A stretch of DNA of 34,307 nucleotides from Betaproteobacteria bacterium (GCA_025356695.1 JANXSE010000341.1:1-34307); one strand, 5' to 3'. Positions 1 through 7,455 are shown, counted from the first letter of the stretch. The notes: generated by a model from the sequence alone, not told the origin. Numbers and translations are program-made.

Positions 1-467
1 TGATGTTCGCGACGATGGCGGGCATCGAGGGCAACCACATTCCCTACAAGGGCGGCGGCCCGTCGGCACTCGCGCTGGTGCAGGGCGAATCGCAGTGGAC
101 GATGGGACCATACGGCGCCTACGGCAGCCACGTCAAATCGGGGCGCGTACGCTGCCTCGCCACCGGCGGCGACAAACGTTCGGCGCTGACACCCGATCTT
201 CCAACCATTGCCGAATCGGGTGTGACCGGTTTCCGCTACTACGGCTGGAACGGCGTGCTCGCACCACGCGGCACGCCACCTGCGATCGTCAACAGAATGA
301 ACAGCGTGATGCGCGATGTGCTCGCGACCGCCGATCTGCGCCAGCTTTATATGGCGCAGGGCGAAGAACCCGCCTACTCAACTGTTGAAGAATTCCGCAA
401 AATCATCAGCGATGATTTCGTGCAGATGGGCAGGATGGTCAAACTCGCCGGGCTCAAACCGGAATGA
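1..467 (+). CDS. Bug/TctC-family tripartite tricarboxylate transporter binding protein, 5' partial
   Basis: This is the C-terminal half of a periplasmic solute-binding protein of the Bug (TctC) family, which binds carboxylates and similar small acids for tripartite tricarboxylate transporters. The visible 154 residues carry family hallmarks: an IPYKGGGPSALAL segment, a LATGGDKRSALTPDLPTIAESG segment (partly variable) and a closing region with GWNGVLAPRGTPPAIV. Full-length members are about 320 residues, so the signal peptide and first lobe lie before the window. The first ATG visible, at base 3, is an internal Met and not the start. The TGA stop overlaps the ATG of the next Bug gene (ATGA at 464-467), so the two are probably co-translated. 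No membrane subunits of the transporter are visible nearby. The ligand cannot be told from sequence. The family call is firm. Confidence 0.9.
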   Translation, partial: MFATMAGIEGNHIPYKGGGPSALALVQGESQWTMGPYGAYGSHVKSGRVRCLATGGDKRSALTPDLPTIAESGVTGFRYYGWNGVLAPRGTPPAIVNRMNSVMRDVLATADLRQLYMAQGEEPAYSTVEEFRKIISDDFVQMGRMVKLAGLKPE

Positions 468-1432
468 GCGTGTTGCGTTTACCGCTCTGCGCGCTGTTTG
501 CCTGCGCTGCGGCCGCGCAGGCGACGGAACCCGCCTACCCGCAACGCCCCGTCAGACTCATCTCGCCCAGCCAGGCGGCCGGCGCCAACGACGTCATCGC
601 GCGCATCATGGCGGCGCGCCTCGGCGAAGTGCTGAACGTGCAGGTGGTGGTCGATAATCGCGGCGGTGCCGGCGGCATGATCGGCGCCGACATTACGGCC
701 AAGGCCACACCTGATGGTTATACGCTGCTCGCCGCGTCGCTTGCCACGCATTCGATCCTGCCGCATGTCTACCGCAATGTGCCCTATGACGCCGTGCGCG
801 ATTTCACGCCGGTGGCGCTGTTCGCCATCGTGCCGAATTTGCTGACCTCGGGACTGTCGTTCGGCCCGAACAACGTGCGCGAACTCGTCGCACTCGCCAA
901 AGCCAGACCGAACAGCATCAATTACGCCAGTGCCGGCGCCGGTTCCGCGAGCCATTTTTCCGGACTGCTGTTCGCGAAAATGGCCGGCATCGAAATCGTG
1001 CACGTGCCGTACAAAGGCGGCGCCCCGGCGGTCACCGCTCTGATTGCCGGCGAAGCCGGTTTCAACTTCGGCCCGATGCCGGCGACCATGTCGCTGGTGC
1101 AGAGCGGGCGCCTGAAAGCGCTCGCCGTCAGCAGCAGCACGCGGTCGGGTGCATTGCCGAACGTGCCGACGGTGAACGAATCTGGCGTGCCCGGTTATTC
1201 GTCAATCGGCTGGTTCGGTTTGATGGCGCCCAAAGGCACGCCGCGCGCAATCGTCTTGAAGCTCAATGATGCCGCGGCGCGTGCCATCAGCGCGCCAGAA
1301 ACGTCGAGGCAGTTGTTGCAGATCGGCGCCGACCCGACGAAACGTACGCCCGAGGAATTCGGCGAATTCGTGCGCGAAGACAACGCGCGTTACGGCAGAC
1401 TTATTCGGGAAGCGGGCATCAAGCTCGAATAA
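464..1432 (+). CDS. Bug/TctC-family periplasmic solute-binding protein
   Basis: This 322-residue protein is a complete Bug-family binding protein acting in the periplasm. Residues 1 to about 20 form a signal peptide with a hydrophobic core rich in Leu and Ala, and probable cleavage falls after AQA. Mature sequence starts with YPQRPVRLI, the usual first beta strand, followed by VVVDNRGGAGGMIGAD and TPDGYTLL, which line the ligand cleft in this family. Later landmarks are VPYKGGAPAVTALI and GWFGLMAPKGTPRAI. It overlaps the preceding Bug gene by four bases, so the pair is an operon. The next gene is convergent. A tandem of two binding proteins without the TctA and TctB membrane partners is common in Burkholderiales, where Bug genes outnumber transporters. 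The substrate is unknown. Confidence 0.93.
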   Translation: MSVLRLPLCALFACAAAAQATEPAYPQRPVRLISPSQAAGANDVIARIMAARLGEVLNVQVVVDNRGGAGGMIGADITAKATPDGYTLLAASLATHSILPHVYRNVPYDAVRDFTPVALFAIVPNLLTSGLSFGPNNVRELVALAKARPNSINYASAGAGSASHFSGLLFAKMAGIEIVHVPYKGGAPAVTALIAGEAGFNFGPMPATMSLVQSGRLKALAVSSSTRSGALPNVPTVNESGVPGYSSIGWFGLMAPKGTPRAIVLKLNDAAARAISAPETSRQLLQIGADPTKRTPEEFGEFVREDNARYGRLIREAGIKLE

Positions 1433-1441
1433 GCGCGCGGC

Positions 1442-2347
1442 TCAGCCCGCAAATGGGTGGCGCGTGTCCTGCAACACAATGATCAACGCATCCTCATTGA
1501 GCGTGCCGATCCGATGCGGCAGATCCGGCGGCACGTGCAACGCACAATGCCGCCCGACGCGATGCTCGACGCCATCGATTTCCGCGACGATCTCGCCCTC
1601 GACAACAAACACGAACTGCTCGTTCGGATGACGATGCACCGCGCCGCGTTGATTGCGGTCAGCGCGCATGCGCGCGACGTGCAGCGTCTCGCCGGTGACG
1701 AGATCGCCCGACCAGATGCCAGACGCAACCGCCGGTGTAATCCGCGCGCTCGCAGTGCGCCCGGGCTGTTCGGCAAGCGGCCTGCCGTCATAGATGTAAC
1801 GCGTCTTCACGCCGGCGGTATCCCCGCGACAGGCCGCCATCAACTGCGCGGTGATTTGCAGGGGCTCACCGCTGCGCGTGCCGAAGCCCGGCAGAAAATT
1901 CGGGCCGTTGTATTTGCCGTCGACCGGTGGGCCGACGATGCCGTGGCGCGTGTCTTTCATGGCAAAGAAGACAAGGTCTTCGTCGGGGCAGGCCATACCG
2001 GTGTGCACCGCCTGCGACGGCGTGTGCAACAAGGTATCGACCGGCGCAAACACCTGCTCGCCCTCGATCTCGCCGGTCATCACACCCTGCACGATGTAGT
2101 TGATCTGTTCGTTCGGGTGCGTGTGCGCTTTGGCGCCGGAGCCGCGCGCCTGGCGGCCGAGCGTGACGATCAGATGCGTGCCGGTGAGCACCGCGCCGAC
2201 GGTTGACGACTTGCCCGTGGCCAGCGTCGGCCCCGACAACAGGCGCTTGGCGGCGACGCGCGCGCTGGTCGGCCCCTCGGGCACCACGTCAAGGCGGGAA
2301 AAATCGTAAACGTATTGCGTACGTGGTTGCTGCGTAACCGATACCAT
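1442..2347 (-). CDS. Bicupin-domain protein, function unknown
   Basis: This 301-residue protein has two cupin beta barrels. The first carries HTHPNEQ (His75, His77, Glu80) with a late His115. The second carries HRHPNEQ (His238, His240, Glu243) with His278. Both barrels therefore keep the usual three-His, one-Glu metal site, so each may bind Fe, Mn, Ni or Zn. There is no signal peptide, so it is cytoplasmic. Bicupins include dioxygenases, decarboxylases, isomerases and sensor-like proteins, and I cannot choose between these. The ATG at 2347 has GAGGA just upstream on the minus strand. The gene lies opposite to and between Bug genes and is divergent from the one starting at 2538, so it may act on, or sense, the acid those proteins import. 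That link is inference from position only. Confidence 0.85.
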   Translation of the reverse strand: MVSVTQQPRTQYVYDFSRLDVVPEGPTSARVAAKRLLSGPTLATGKSSTVGAVLTGTHLIVTLGRQARGSGAKAHTHPNEQINYIVQGVMTGEIEGEQVFAPVDTLLHTPSQAVHTGMACPDEDLVFFAMKDTRHGIVGPPVDGKYNGPNFLPGFGTRSGEPLQITAQLMAACRGDTAGVKTRYIYDGRPLAEQPGRTASARITPAVASGIWSGDLVTGETLHVARMRADRNQRGAVHRHPNEQFVFVVEGEIVAEIDGVEHRVGRHCALHVPPDLPHRIGTLNEDALIIVLQDTRHPFAG

Positions 2348-2537
2348 GCGATCCTCGGACGAAATCCCGCACTGTGCGCGGATTATTTTCTGTCATGCTA
2401 GCACAGGCATCCACGCGCACAGACCGCCGGGCTCTTGCGCACGCAGGGCAGACGGCCGCATGCCGGCTGGATTAAAATGCGCTCCTGAACCGCGTCGTCG
2501 CTTGAATGATGCCGCGTGCTTACCTGAGGAAATCAAA

Positions 2538-3515
2538 ATGCGTACACGCAAATTTCTGACCGCCGCTGCCCTGTTTGCGGTTTCGTTCGCCGCGGCTTCG
2601 GCTGATGCCGCGCAGGCCGCGCCGACCGGCTTCCCGGAAAAACCGATCCGCCTCGTTATCGGCAGCGCACCGGGCTCCGGCCCTGACATCATATCGCGCG
2701 CACTCGCCGACCGTCTCTACGGCGCATGGGGCCAGCGCGTGGTCGTCGATTCGCGGCCCGGCGTCGCCGGCGTATTGAGCGCCGATCTGGTATTGCACGC
2801 GCCGGCCGATGGCTACACCTGGATGATGCTGACGTCGCAGTTGCTGGTCGCCACCGCCGTGTTCCCGAACATTAAATTCAATCTTGAAAAAGATTTCGCC
2901 TCGCTGAGCCTGATCGGTACGACTTCCTTCGTGCTTGTCGTCAATCCGGAAATTCCGGCGAAGTCGATTAAAGAACTGATCGAATATGCGAAGAAGACAC
3001 CGCTCAAGTACGGCTCGGCCGGCACCGGTGCCTCCGAACATCTGTCCGGCGTATTGTTCACCAAACTGACCGGCACCGACATGCTCCACATCCCGTACAA
3101 AGGTGTCGCTGAAGCGGTGGCGGCAACCATGGGCAAGGAAGTGAATCTCACTTACGGCGTGGTGCCCGCGGTTCTCGGCGCCGTGCAGTCTGGGCGCGTG
3201 CGTGCGCTCGGTGTGACCGGACCGCGCCGCAGCCAGCTCCTGCCCGACGTGCCGTCGATATCGGAAGCGCTGCCCGGCTATCAAACGCTCGCCTGGTACA
3301 GCGTGGTCGCGCCGACAGGCGTGCCGGAGGCCGTGCTCGCCAAGGCCAGCGCCGCTATCAGCAAGATCGTCAAAGACCCGCAGTTCGGCGAACAATTGAA
3401 AGGCCTCGGCCTCGAAATCGTCGGCAGCGATCGCGCCGAACTCGACAAATTCCGCGCCGGACAGCGGAAATCAATCACTGAAATCGTGAAAATTTCGGGC
3501 GTAGACACCAAATAA
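2538..3515 (+). CDS. Bug/TctC-family periplasmic solute-binding protein
   Basis: This is the third Bug-family binding protein, 325 residues from the ATG at 2538. That start is chosen because GAGGAA sits 7 bases upstream and because residues 1 to about 27 then form a clear signal peptide (charged MRTRK, hydrophobic core, AxA cleavage). The longer open frame reaching back to 2346 has no coding character. Family landmarks are FPEKPIRLVIGSAPGSGPD, VVVDSRPGVAG, PADGYTWM and IPYKGVAEAVAA. Ala or Gly replaces some residues of the commoner PGG and DNR-GAGG motifs, suggesting a different ligand from the other copies. A TAAAAT at 2473-2478 could be a -10 box, but no good -35 is placed correctly. The gene is divergent from the bicupin gene and shares a 190-base control region with it. 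Confidence 0.92.
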   Translation: MRTRKFLTAAALFAVSFAAASADAAQAAPTGFPEKPIRLVIGSAPGSGPDIISRALADRLYGAWGQRVVVDSRPGVAGVLSADLVLHAPADGYTWMMLTSQLLVATAVFPNIKFNLEKDFASLSLIGTTSFVLVVNPEIPAKSIKELIEYAKKTPLKYGSAGTGASEHLSGVLFTKLTGTDMLHIPYKGVAEAVAATMGKEVNLTYGVVPAVLGAVQSGRVRALGVTGPRRSQLLPDVPSISEALPGYQTLAWYSVVAPTGVPEAVLAKASAAISKIVKDPQFGEQLKGLGLEIVGSDRAELDKFRAGQRKSITEIVKISGVDTK

Positions 3516-3525
3516 CCACCCGAAA

Positions 3526-3539
3526 GCGCGTTTTCGCGC
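3526..3539 (+). terminator. Small hairpin after the third Bug gene
   Basis: GCGCG, a TTTT loop and CGCGC form a perfect 5-bp hairpin 10 bases after the stop codon. No U-tract follows, so it may only protect the 3' end of the transcript. This is weak evidence for termination. Confidence 0.3.
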
Positions 3540-3651
3540 CACACCGCGACTCGCATTGCGACGGCGCACGGCGCCGCGGCAATAGAGAAAGAATTTTATA
3601 AATCAATAGATTGCAGTTGTTTCGCCGTCTGCAGGGGCAATTTTTCGCGGC

Positions 3652-3818
3652 TTGCGCCAGCGCAAATGTCGCGAAGATTCCGCTTGTCAGAACGGCCCAT
3701 AGCAGTGAAACTCCCGTGGTCGATTGGTTCTTGGCAAGTTCTCTTGGCATCCGTTCCGGATGTTTTCGTGATTTTTCCCGATGGATCATTTGATGCCGCG
3801 CTCAATATCGTGCGCGGC
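3652..3818 (+). promoter_or_regulatory. Structured upstream leader of the cold-shock gene
   Basis: The 330 bases between the third Bug gene and the cold-shock gene hold no credible gene but several perfect inverted repeats. They are TTGCGC/GCGCAA at 3652-3665, CATCCG-TTC-CGGATG at 3748-3762 followed by TTTTCGTGATTTTT, and GCCGCGC/GCGCGGC with a 10-base loop at 3795-3818. The middle one looks like an intrinsic terminator lying 85 bases before the start codon. Cold-shock genes of the cspA group are known for long, temperature-responsive leaders, so a folded leader fits the family. Whether this one acts as a thermosensor, an attenuator or the end of an upstream transcript cannot be decided here. 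I found no convincing -35/-10 pair in the region. An AT-rich patch lies at 3590-3612. Confidence 0.5.
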
Positions 3819-3846
3819 CTATTGCAATACACATACTAGGAACACA

Positions 3847-4056
3847 ATGTCTACTACGGGCACCGTAAAGTTTTTCAATGCAACCAAGGGCTTCGGCTTC
3901 ATCGCACCGCAAGACGGATCGAAGGACGTTTTCGTCCACATTTCGGCCGTGGAAAAAGCCGGTCTCTCGACACTGAGCGAGAACCAGAATGTTTCGTTCG
4001 ACCTCGAGCGCGGCAATAACGGCAAGACGTCCGCCGTCAATCTGAAGGCTGTGTAA
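3847..4056 (+). CDS. Cold-shock protein (CspA family)
   Basis: This 69-residue protein is a single cold-shock domain that binds single-stranded RNA and DNA and melts mRNA structure. RNP1 is KGFGFI at residues 14-19 and RNP2 is VFVHI at 28-32, preceded by the family start GTVKFFN. The length matches CspA-type proteins of about 67-70 residues. The start at 3847 is chosen because this begins the conserved domain, with AGGAA at 3838-3842 as a short Shine-Dalgarno. An in-frame Met 22 codons earlier would add a non-homologous leader. The gene is single, with a structured leader before it and a strong UUCG-capped hairpin after it. Whether it is cold-induced or constitutive cannot be told from the protein. 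Confidence 0.96.
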   Translation: MSTTGTVKFFNATKGFGFIAPQDGSKDVFVHISAVEKAGLSTLSENQNVSFDLERGNNGKTSAVNLKAV

Positions 4057-4067
4057 GCGAGTTCTGA

Positions 4068-4093
4068 GCAAGCGGCCGTTCGCGGTCGCTTGC
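4068..4093 (+). terminator. UUCG-capped hairpin after the cold-shock gene
   Basis: An 11-bp stem (GCAAGCGGCCG pairing with CGGTCGCTTGC, one G-U pair) closed by the very stable TTCG tetraloop starts 11 bases after the stop codon. The following bases are only moderately T-rich (GGTTTGT). It is a good candidate for the transcript end of the cold-shock gene. Confidence 0.65.
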
Positions 4094-4164
4094 GGTTTGT
4101 CGAAACCAGACTGCGCCCGATGGCGCAGGCAGCCGCCGGTTCAAGGCGCGGGTTTCGCAGGTGG

Positions 4165-4271
4165 CCGGTACCGGTTGCCGGAAATCACGGGGCGCTCCCC
4201 GTGTGCTAAAAACAGATATTTCGACTGGGCGACCCAGCAGTCCCGCCCGGCCTACGGGCCATTTATGGCCC
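4165..4271 (+). other. Cluster of hairpins in the gap before a small winged-helix gene
   Basis: The gap 4094-4359 has no gene, but four inverted repeats lie within 107 bases. They are the palindrome CCGGTACCGG at 4165-4174, CACGGGG-CGCT-CCCCGTG at 4186-4203, GACTGGG-CGA-CCCAG(C)AGTC at 4223-4241 with one bulged base, and GGGCCA-TTTA-TGGCCC at 4256-4271. Such density is unusual for a spacer and suggests either a small structured RNA or the folded leader of the gene at 4360. No promoter with both boxes was found, and no RNA family was recognised, so the type is left open. Confidence 0.4.
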
Positions 4272-4359
4272 ACGTTACAAAGTTGCGGCACGAGCGGATA
4301 ACATCCCGTTTGCGATGCCGCATATGACGCAGCAATAATTACGATCAGGAGCATTTCGG

Positions 4360-4614
4360 ATGCAGCGAATCCTTGATTACTTGAAGAACCACGGCGAACG
4401 ACTCGATTCCGAAATCGCCGCCGCAACCGGCATGACGGTTGAGAACGTGCGTGTCGCAGTGTCCGACCTGTCGGCCAAGGGCGATGTGATGGTATGCCGC
4501 TCGATCCGCTTCCGCGACGGCAAACATATCGAAGCCGTGCTGTGCCGGATCGCCGGCTATATTCCGCCTGCCGCGCCTGGCCGCAAGCCCAAGGCACAGA
4601 CGGAAAAGAAATAA
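4360..4614 (+). CDS. Small putative winged-helix DNA-binding protein
   Basis: This 84-residue protein is unknown by name. Residues 1-50 read like a compact winged helix: a helix (RILDYLKNHGERL), a turn helix (SEIAAATGM) and a recognition-like helix (VENVRVAVSDLSAKG), followed by a short strand pair (DVMVCRSIRF) that would form the wing. The tail is basic and Pro-rich (PGRKPKAQTEKK). A role as a transcription regulator or nucleic-acid binder is inferred from this pattern only. The ATG at 4360 has AGGAG at 4347-4351 with ideal spacing. The gene stands alone, after a strongly structured spacer and before a convergent operon. It carries no metal or ligand motif I can recognise. Confidence 0.75.
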   Translation: MQRILDYLKNHGERLDSEIAAATGMTVENVRVAVSDLSAKGDVMVCRSIRFRDGKHIEAVLCRIAGYIPPAAPGRKPKAQTEKK

Positions 4615-4619
4615 ACGGT

Positions 4620-4638
4620 TGCGGCCAGACGGGCCGCA
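4620..4638 (+). terminator. Hairpin terminator of the small winged-helix gene
   Basis: TGCGGCC, loop AGACG and GGCCGCA form a perfect 7-bp hairpin five bases after the stop, followed by CGTTTGG. The position and strength fit a terminator, although the T-run is short. Confidence 0.5.
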
Positions 4639-4663
4639 CGTTTGGATTGAAAAATTCAGCAGT

Positions 4664-4677
4664 GGCGCAAATGCGCC
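4664..4677 (-). terminator. Hairpin terminator of the hydratase operon
   Basis: GGCGC, a 4-base loop and GCGCC lie just past the stop of the small hydratase subunit. Read on the minus strand, the hairpin is followed within about 9 bases by TTTTT, which fits intrinsic termination. Confidence 0.45.
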
Positions 4678-4686
4678 CCGCAGCGT

Positions 4687-5199
4687 TCAGCCCGAGGCAG
4701 CCGTCTTCGGACCGATCATCCCTTCCTTCTCCAGCAATGAATAGATGCCACCGGCCTTCAGGAGGTCGAGCAGCTTGGGTGGCAATGCAACCGCCTCCAG
4801 CGCTGCGCCTTTTGTGATGTTTTTGACGGTCGCCGCATCGAAGTCCACTTCCGCAATATCGCCTTCCTCGAATGCATCGAAGACATCGGCGCATTCGATT
4901 GCCGGGAATGCAAAGTTCACGCAATTGCGAAAGAACAGCCCGTTGATCGAGTGCGCGACGAGACAACTCAAGCCGAGATTCTTCAGCGAACGGGCGGCCG
5001 GCCGGCTTGAACCCATGCCGAAATTGCGCCCCGCCACAAGGATGTCTCCCGGCTTGACCTGTTCAGACCAGCCTGGCCGGTTGGCACGGAAGACCCACTG
5101 TGCCTGCTCCGCCGGCGTCAGATAAAACGCCTGTATCGGCAGGATCAGATCGGTGTTGATGTTCTCGCCGAATTTCCAGACGCGCGATTGAAATTTCAT
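4687..5199 (-). CDS. LeuD/HacB-like hydro-lyase, small (swivel) subunit
   Basis: This 170-residue protein is the small swivelling subunit of an aconitase-family hydro-lyase. Residues 9-21 (KFGENINTDLILP) and the loop GRNFGMGSSRPAA at 57-69 are the family signature. The commoner LeuD form of that loop, as I recall it, is GxNFGCGSSREHA, so Met and Pro-Ala replace Cys and Glu-His in or near the substrate site. This suggests a substrate other than isopropylmalate. GLFFRN at about 88-93 is also typical. It starts 17 bases after the large subunit, with GAGGCG before its ATG, and ends the operon. No leuB or leuA lies nearby, which argues against leucine synthesis. A dimethylmaleate hydratase-type small subunit (DmdA-like) is a better guess but unproven. 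Confidence 0.85.
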   Translation of the reverse strand: MKFQSRVWKFGENINTDLILPIQAFYLTPAEQAQWVFRANRPGWSEQVKPGDILVAGRNFGMGSSRPAARSLKNLGLSCLVAHSINGLFFRNCVNFAFPAIECADVFDAFEEGDIAEVDFDAATVKNITKGAALEAVALPPKLLDLLKAGGIYSLLEKEGMIGPKTAASG

Positions 5200-5216
5200 A
5201 ACGCCTCGGTTCAGAC

Positions 5217-6470
5217 TCAGTTCAAAAACTCGCGTGGATCGGTGATCGTGCCGGTGATCGCGGATGCTGCCACCGTCGCCGGTGAACCCATGAATATTTT
5301 CGCGCTCGGGTCGCCCATGCGCCCCTTGAAATTGCGTGTCGTCGCTGTGATACAGGTTTCATTCGGGCCGAGCACGCCCAAATGTCCGCCGCCGCAGGCG
5401 CCGCAGGTCGCCGGCGTGACCACTGCGCCGGCTTCAATCAATGTTGAAATGACGCCGCTCTTCAGCGCCGCACGGTAGACCGTCTGCGAGGCGGGCGTGA
5501 TGATCAAGCGCACGTGCGAAGCAACGCGCCGGCCGTCGAGTATCGACGCGGCAAGCTCGAGATCGTCCAGCGTGCCGTTCGCGCACGAGCCGATGAAGGC
5601 CTGATCGATTTTTGTACCGGCAGCGTCCCCCACCGGACGCGAATTGTTGACCACGCTGTCGGGATAGGCCACCAACGGCTCCAACGCACCGAGGTTGACC
5701 TTGCGCACCGCGGCGTAATGCGCATCCGCATCCGCAAAAACCGGCTCGAACGGCGCTGCGTTCCGCGCGCGTACCCATTCAAGCATCACGTCGTCGGGTT
5801 CGAAGGTGGCGAATTCGGCGGACAGCTCGGCCGCCATTGTCGTCAAGGTCTTGCGCGCGTTGATGCTCAAACTCTGCATGCCGGTGCCACCGAACTCGAC
5901 GTTCATCGTCGCGTGGTCACCGTGTTCTCCGGCGATCTGCAGAAAAGCGTCCTTCGCCGTGACCGCGCGCGGCAGTTTGCCGATCAGCTCATAACGCACG
6001 GTCTCGCCGACGCGAAACCAGGTTTCGTTTTTGCACGCCGCATAAACGATGTCGGGCTGGCCGACACCGCGCGCGATGCAATTGAAAACGCCGCCACTGC
6101 AGGTGTGCGAATCGCTGCACAACAGCACGCTGCCGGGCAGACCGTAACCGTGGTCGGCGACGAGCTGGTGCGCGATGCCCTGCGAGTAGCCGACATCGTG
6201 AAAGCGCTTGATACCGAAACGGCGCACAAACTCGCGACCGATGCCGTGCGCGGTGGCCGAGGCCTGCGTCGCCGCCGGCACGCGGTGATCGAAGACGACG
6301 ATGATGCTGTCCGGATCATTGACCTTCAAGACCTCGCGCCAGCGGTTGGTCATGAAGTTGTTGTCGAACAGAATGACGGTATCGACGGCGACTGTGACGA
6401 GGTCGCCGGGCGAGACTTTTTTCAAGCCGCCCTTTTTGGCGAGGATCTTTTCAGCGATGGTCATGCCCAT
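5217..6470 (-). CDS. LeuC/HacA-like hydro-lyase, large [4Fe-4S] subunit
   Basis: This 417-residue protein is the large catalytic subunit of an aconitase-family hydro-lyase. It would dehydrate or hydrate a di- or tricarboxylate using a labile [4Fe-4S] cluster. The three cluster ligands are visible: Cys296 in IGSCANG, and Cys356 and Cys359 in CGAC. Also present are DHRVP at 61-65 and the SDSHTC segment at 119-124. Length fits the short LeuC/HacA type rather than full aconitase. It lies 18 bases after the lyase gene and 17 before the small subunit, so the three are one operon. In the Eubacterium barkeri nicotinate pathway a hydratase of this family (DmdAB) works with a lyase of the neighbouring family. 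That parallel is my reason to suggest a substituted malate or maleate substrate. The alternative is a second isopropylmalate or homoaconitate enzyme. Confidence 0.88.
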   Translation of the reverse strand: MGMTIAEKILAKKGGLKKVSPGDLVTVAVDTVILFDNNFMTNRWREVLKVNDPDSIIVVFDHRVPAATQASATAHGIGREFVRRFGIKRFHDVGYSQGIAHQLVADHGYGLPGSVLLCSDSHTCSGGVFNCIARGVGQPDIVYAACKNETWFRVGETVRYELIGKLPRAVTAKDAFLQIAGEHGDHATMNVEFGGTGMQSLSINARKTLTTMAAELSAEFATFEPDDVMLEWVRARNAAPFEPVFADADAHYAAVRKVNLGALEPLVAYPDSVVNNSRPVGDAAGTKIDQAFIGSCANGTLDDLELAASILDGRRVASHVRLIITPASQTVYRAALKSGVISTLIEAGAVVTPATCGACGGGHLGVLGPNETCITATTRNFKGRMGDPSAKIFMGSPATVAASAITGTITDPREFLN

Positions 6471-6488
6471 GATGCGAATTCTCCGCGC

Positions 6489-7385
6489 TTAACCGCCGAC
6501 GAATTTCCGCTCGAGCTCGTCGAGCTGCTGCATGCCCATCAAGTCGTTCAGTTCGTCGAACGACGCCAGCAAATCCGGGCGGTCGACCACGCGGTTGTGC
6601 TTGACGACCTCCTCCTTGAACACCGCCATCGCGTTCTGCATGCCCTTCAACGCAGCGGTGGAAAGAATGCGCGGGTAGCTGACGCCGCCGACGCCAAGGT
6701 CCTGCAACTCTTTGGGCGACATCAGCGGCGTGGTCTTGCGCGAGCGCATGCCGAGGCCCATATTGACGATGAGTTTTTTCGGCACGTTTTTCGCCACCTT
6801 GGCGATGTCTTCCTTCGACAGCAGCGCATCGGCGTATAAAACATCGGCGCCCGCTTCCGCGTACAGATTCAGACGCCGGATCGCTTCATCAACGCCGTGC
6901 GGCCCGGCCGCGTCGGTGCGCGAGACGATCACGAAGTCATCGTCGCGGCGCGCATCGACCGCCGCCTTGACCTTCTGCACCATTTCCTCGGCGGGGATGC
7001 ACGATTTACCCGCCATGTGGCCGCAGCGTTTCGGCCACACCTGGTCTTCGAACATCAGCGCGGCCATGCCGGCTTTTTCAAAAGCACGCACGACGAAGTG
7101 GACAGTCATCGCGTTGCCGTAACCGGTGTCGGCGTCGGCGCGCAACAGCAGGTCTTCGCAGCAGTCGGCAAGACGGCGTGCATTATTAAGATTTTCATCG
7201 AAGGTCATGATGCCGCGGTCCGGCCAACCCATGCGGCTCTCCGACACGCCCGCACCCGAGATCGAGGCCGCCTTGAAACCGTTCGCGGCAACGAGCCGCG
7301 CGGTGTAACCATCGTAGATGCCCGGCTGGATCAGTATCTCCGGTGCATTCATCAATTCCTTGAACTGGCGGCCTTTGCTTGCCAT
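6489..7385 (-). CDS. Isocitrate lyase/PEP mutase-family lyase (dimethylmalate lyase-like)
   Basis: This 298-residue protein is a TIM-barrel lyase of the isocitrate lyase/PEP mutase superfamily. It has the Mg site motif ADADTGYGN at 83-91 and, decisively, KRCGH at 119-123, the flexible-loop motif with catalytic Cys shared by isocitrate, methylisocitrate and 2,3-dimethylmalate lyases and absent from PEP mutases. It should therefore cleave a C-C bond in a 2-hydroxyacid. The start at 7385 has GAGGAGAG upstream on the minus strand. The open frame continues to 8105, but that part overlaps the divergent Bug gene and is not coding. It is the first gene of an operon with LeuCD-like subunits. Methylisocitrate lyase is possible, but no citrate synthase homologue is here. 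2,3-dimethylmalate lyase or a relative fits better. Confidence 0.88.
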   Translation of the reverse strand: MASKGRQFKELMNAPEILIQPGIYDGYTARLVAANGFKAASISGAGVSESRMGWPDRGIMTFDENLNNARRLADCCEDLLLRADADTGYGNAMTVHFVVRAFEKAGMAALMFEDQVWPKRCGHMAGKSCIPAEEMVQKVKAAVDARRDDDFVIVSRTDAAGPHGVDEAIRRLNLYAEAGADVLYADALLSKEDIAKVAKNVPKKLIVNMGLGMRSRKTTPLMSPKELQDLGVGGVSYPRILSTAALKGMQNAMAVFKEEVVKHNRVVDRPDLLASFDELNDLMGMQQLDELERKFVGG

Positions 7386-7455
7386 CAAACTCTCCTCGGA
7401 TGAGGCCCGCGCGACGCGTTGCGTGCACGGGCAGGTTGCTGCGGGTGAAAGTGCG

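Noticed and set aside
3731..3749. TTGGCA repeated 13 bases apart, looking like a sigma-54 promoter
   Set aside because: The distance between the GG and GC elements is 14 bases instead of 12, so it does not fit sigma-54.
3611..3793. 60-codon open frame in the cold-shock leader
   Set aside because: No ribosome site, no domain, and it overlaps the hairpins; composition is not protein-like.
4687..6470. Calling the hydro-lyase pair leuD and leuC of leucine synthesis
   Set aside because: No leuA or leuB nearby, the partner is a lyase, and the small-subunit loop departs from the LeuD pattern. It is kept as an alternative only.
5514..6839. A 441-codon plus-strand open frame across the hydro-lyase gene
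   Set aside because: It is antisense to a protein with intact cluster cysteines, has an Arg- and His-rich composition and no domain. It is a by-product of high GC content.
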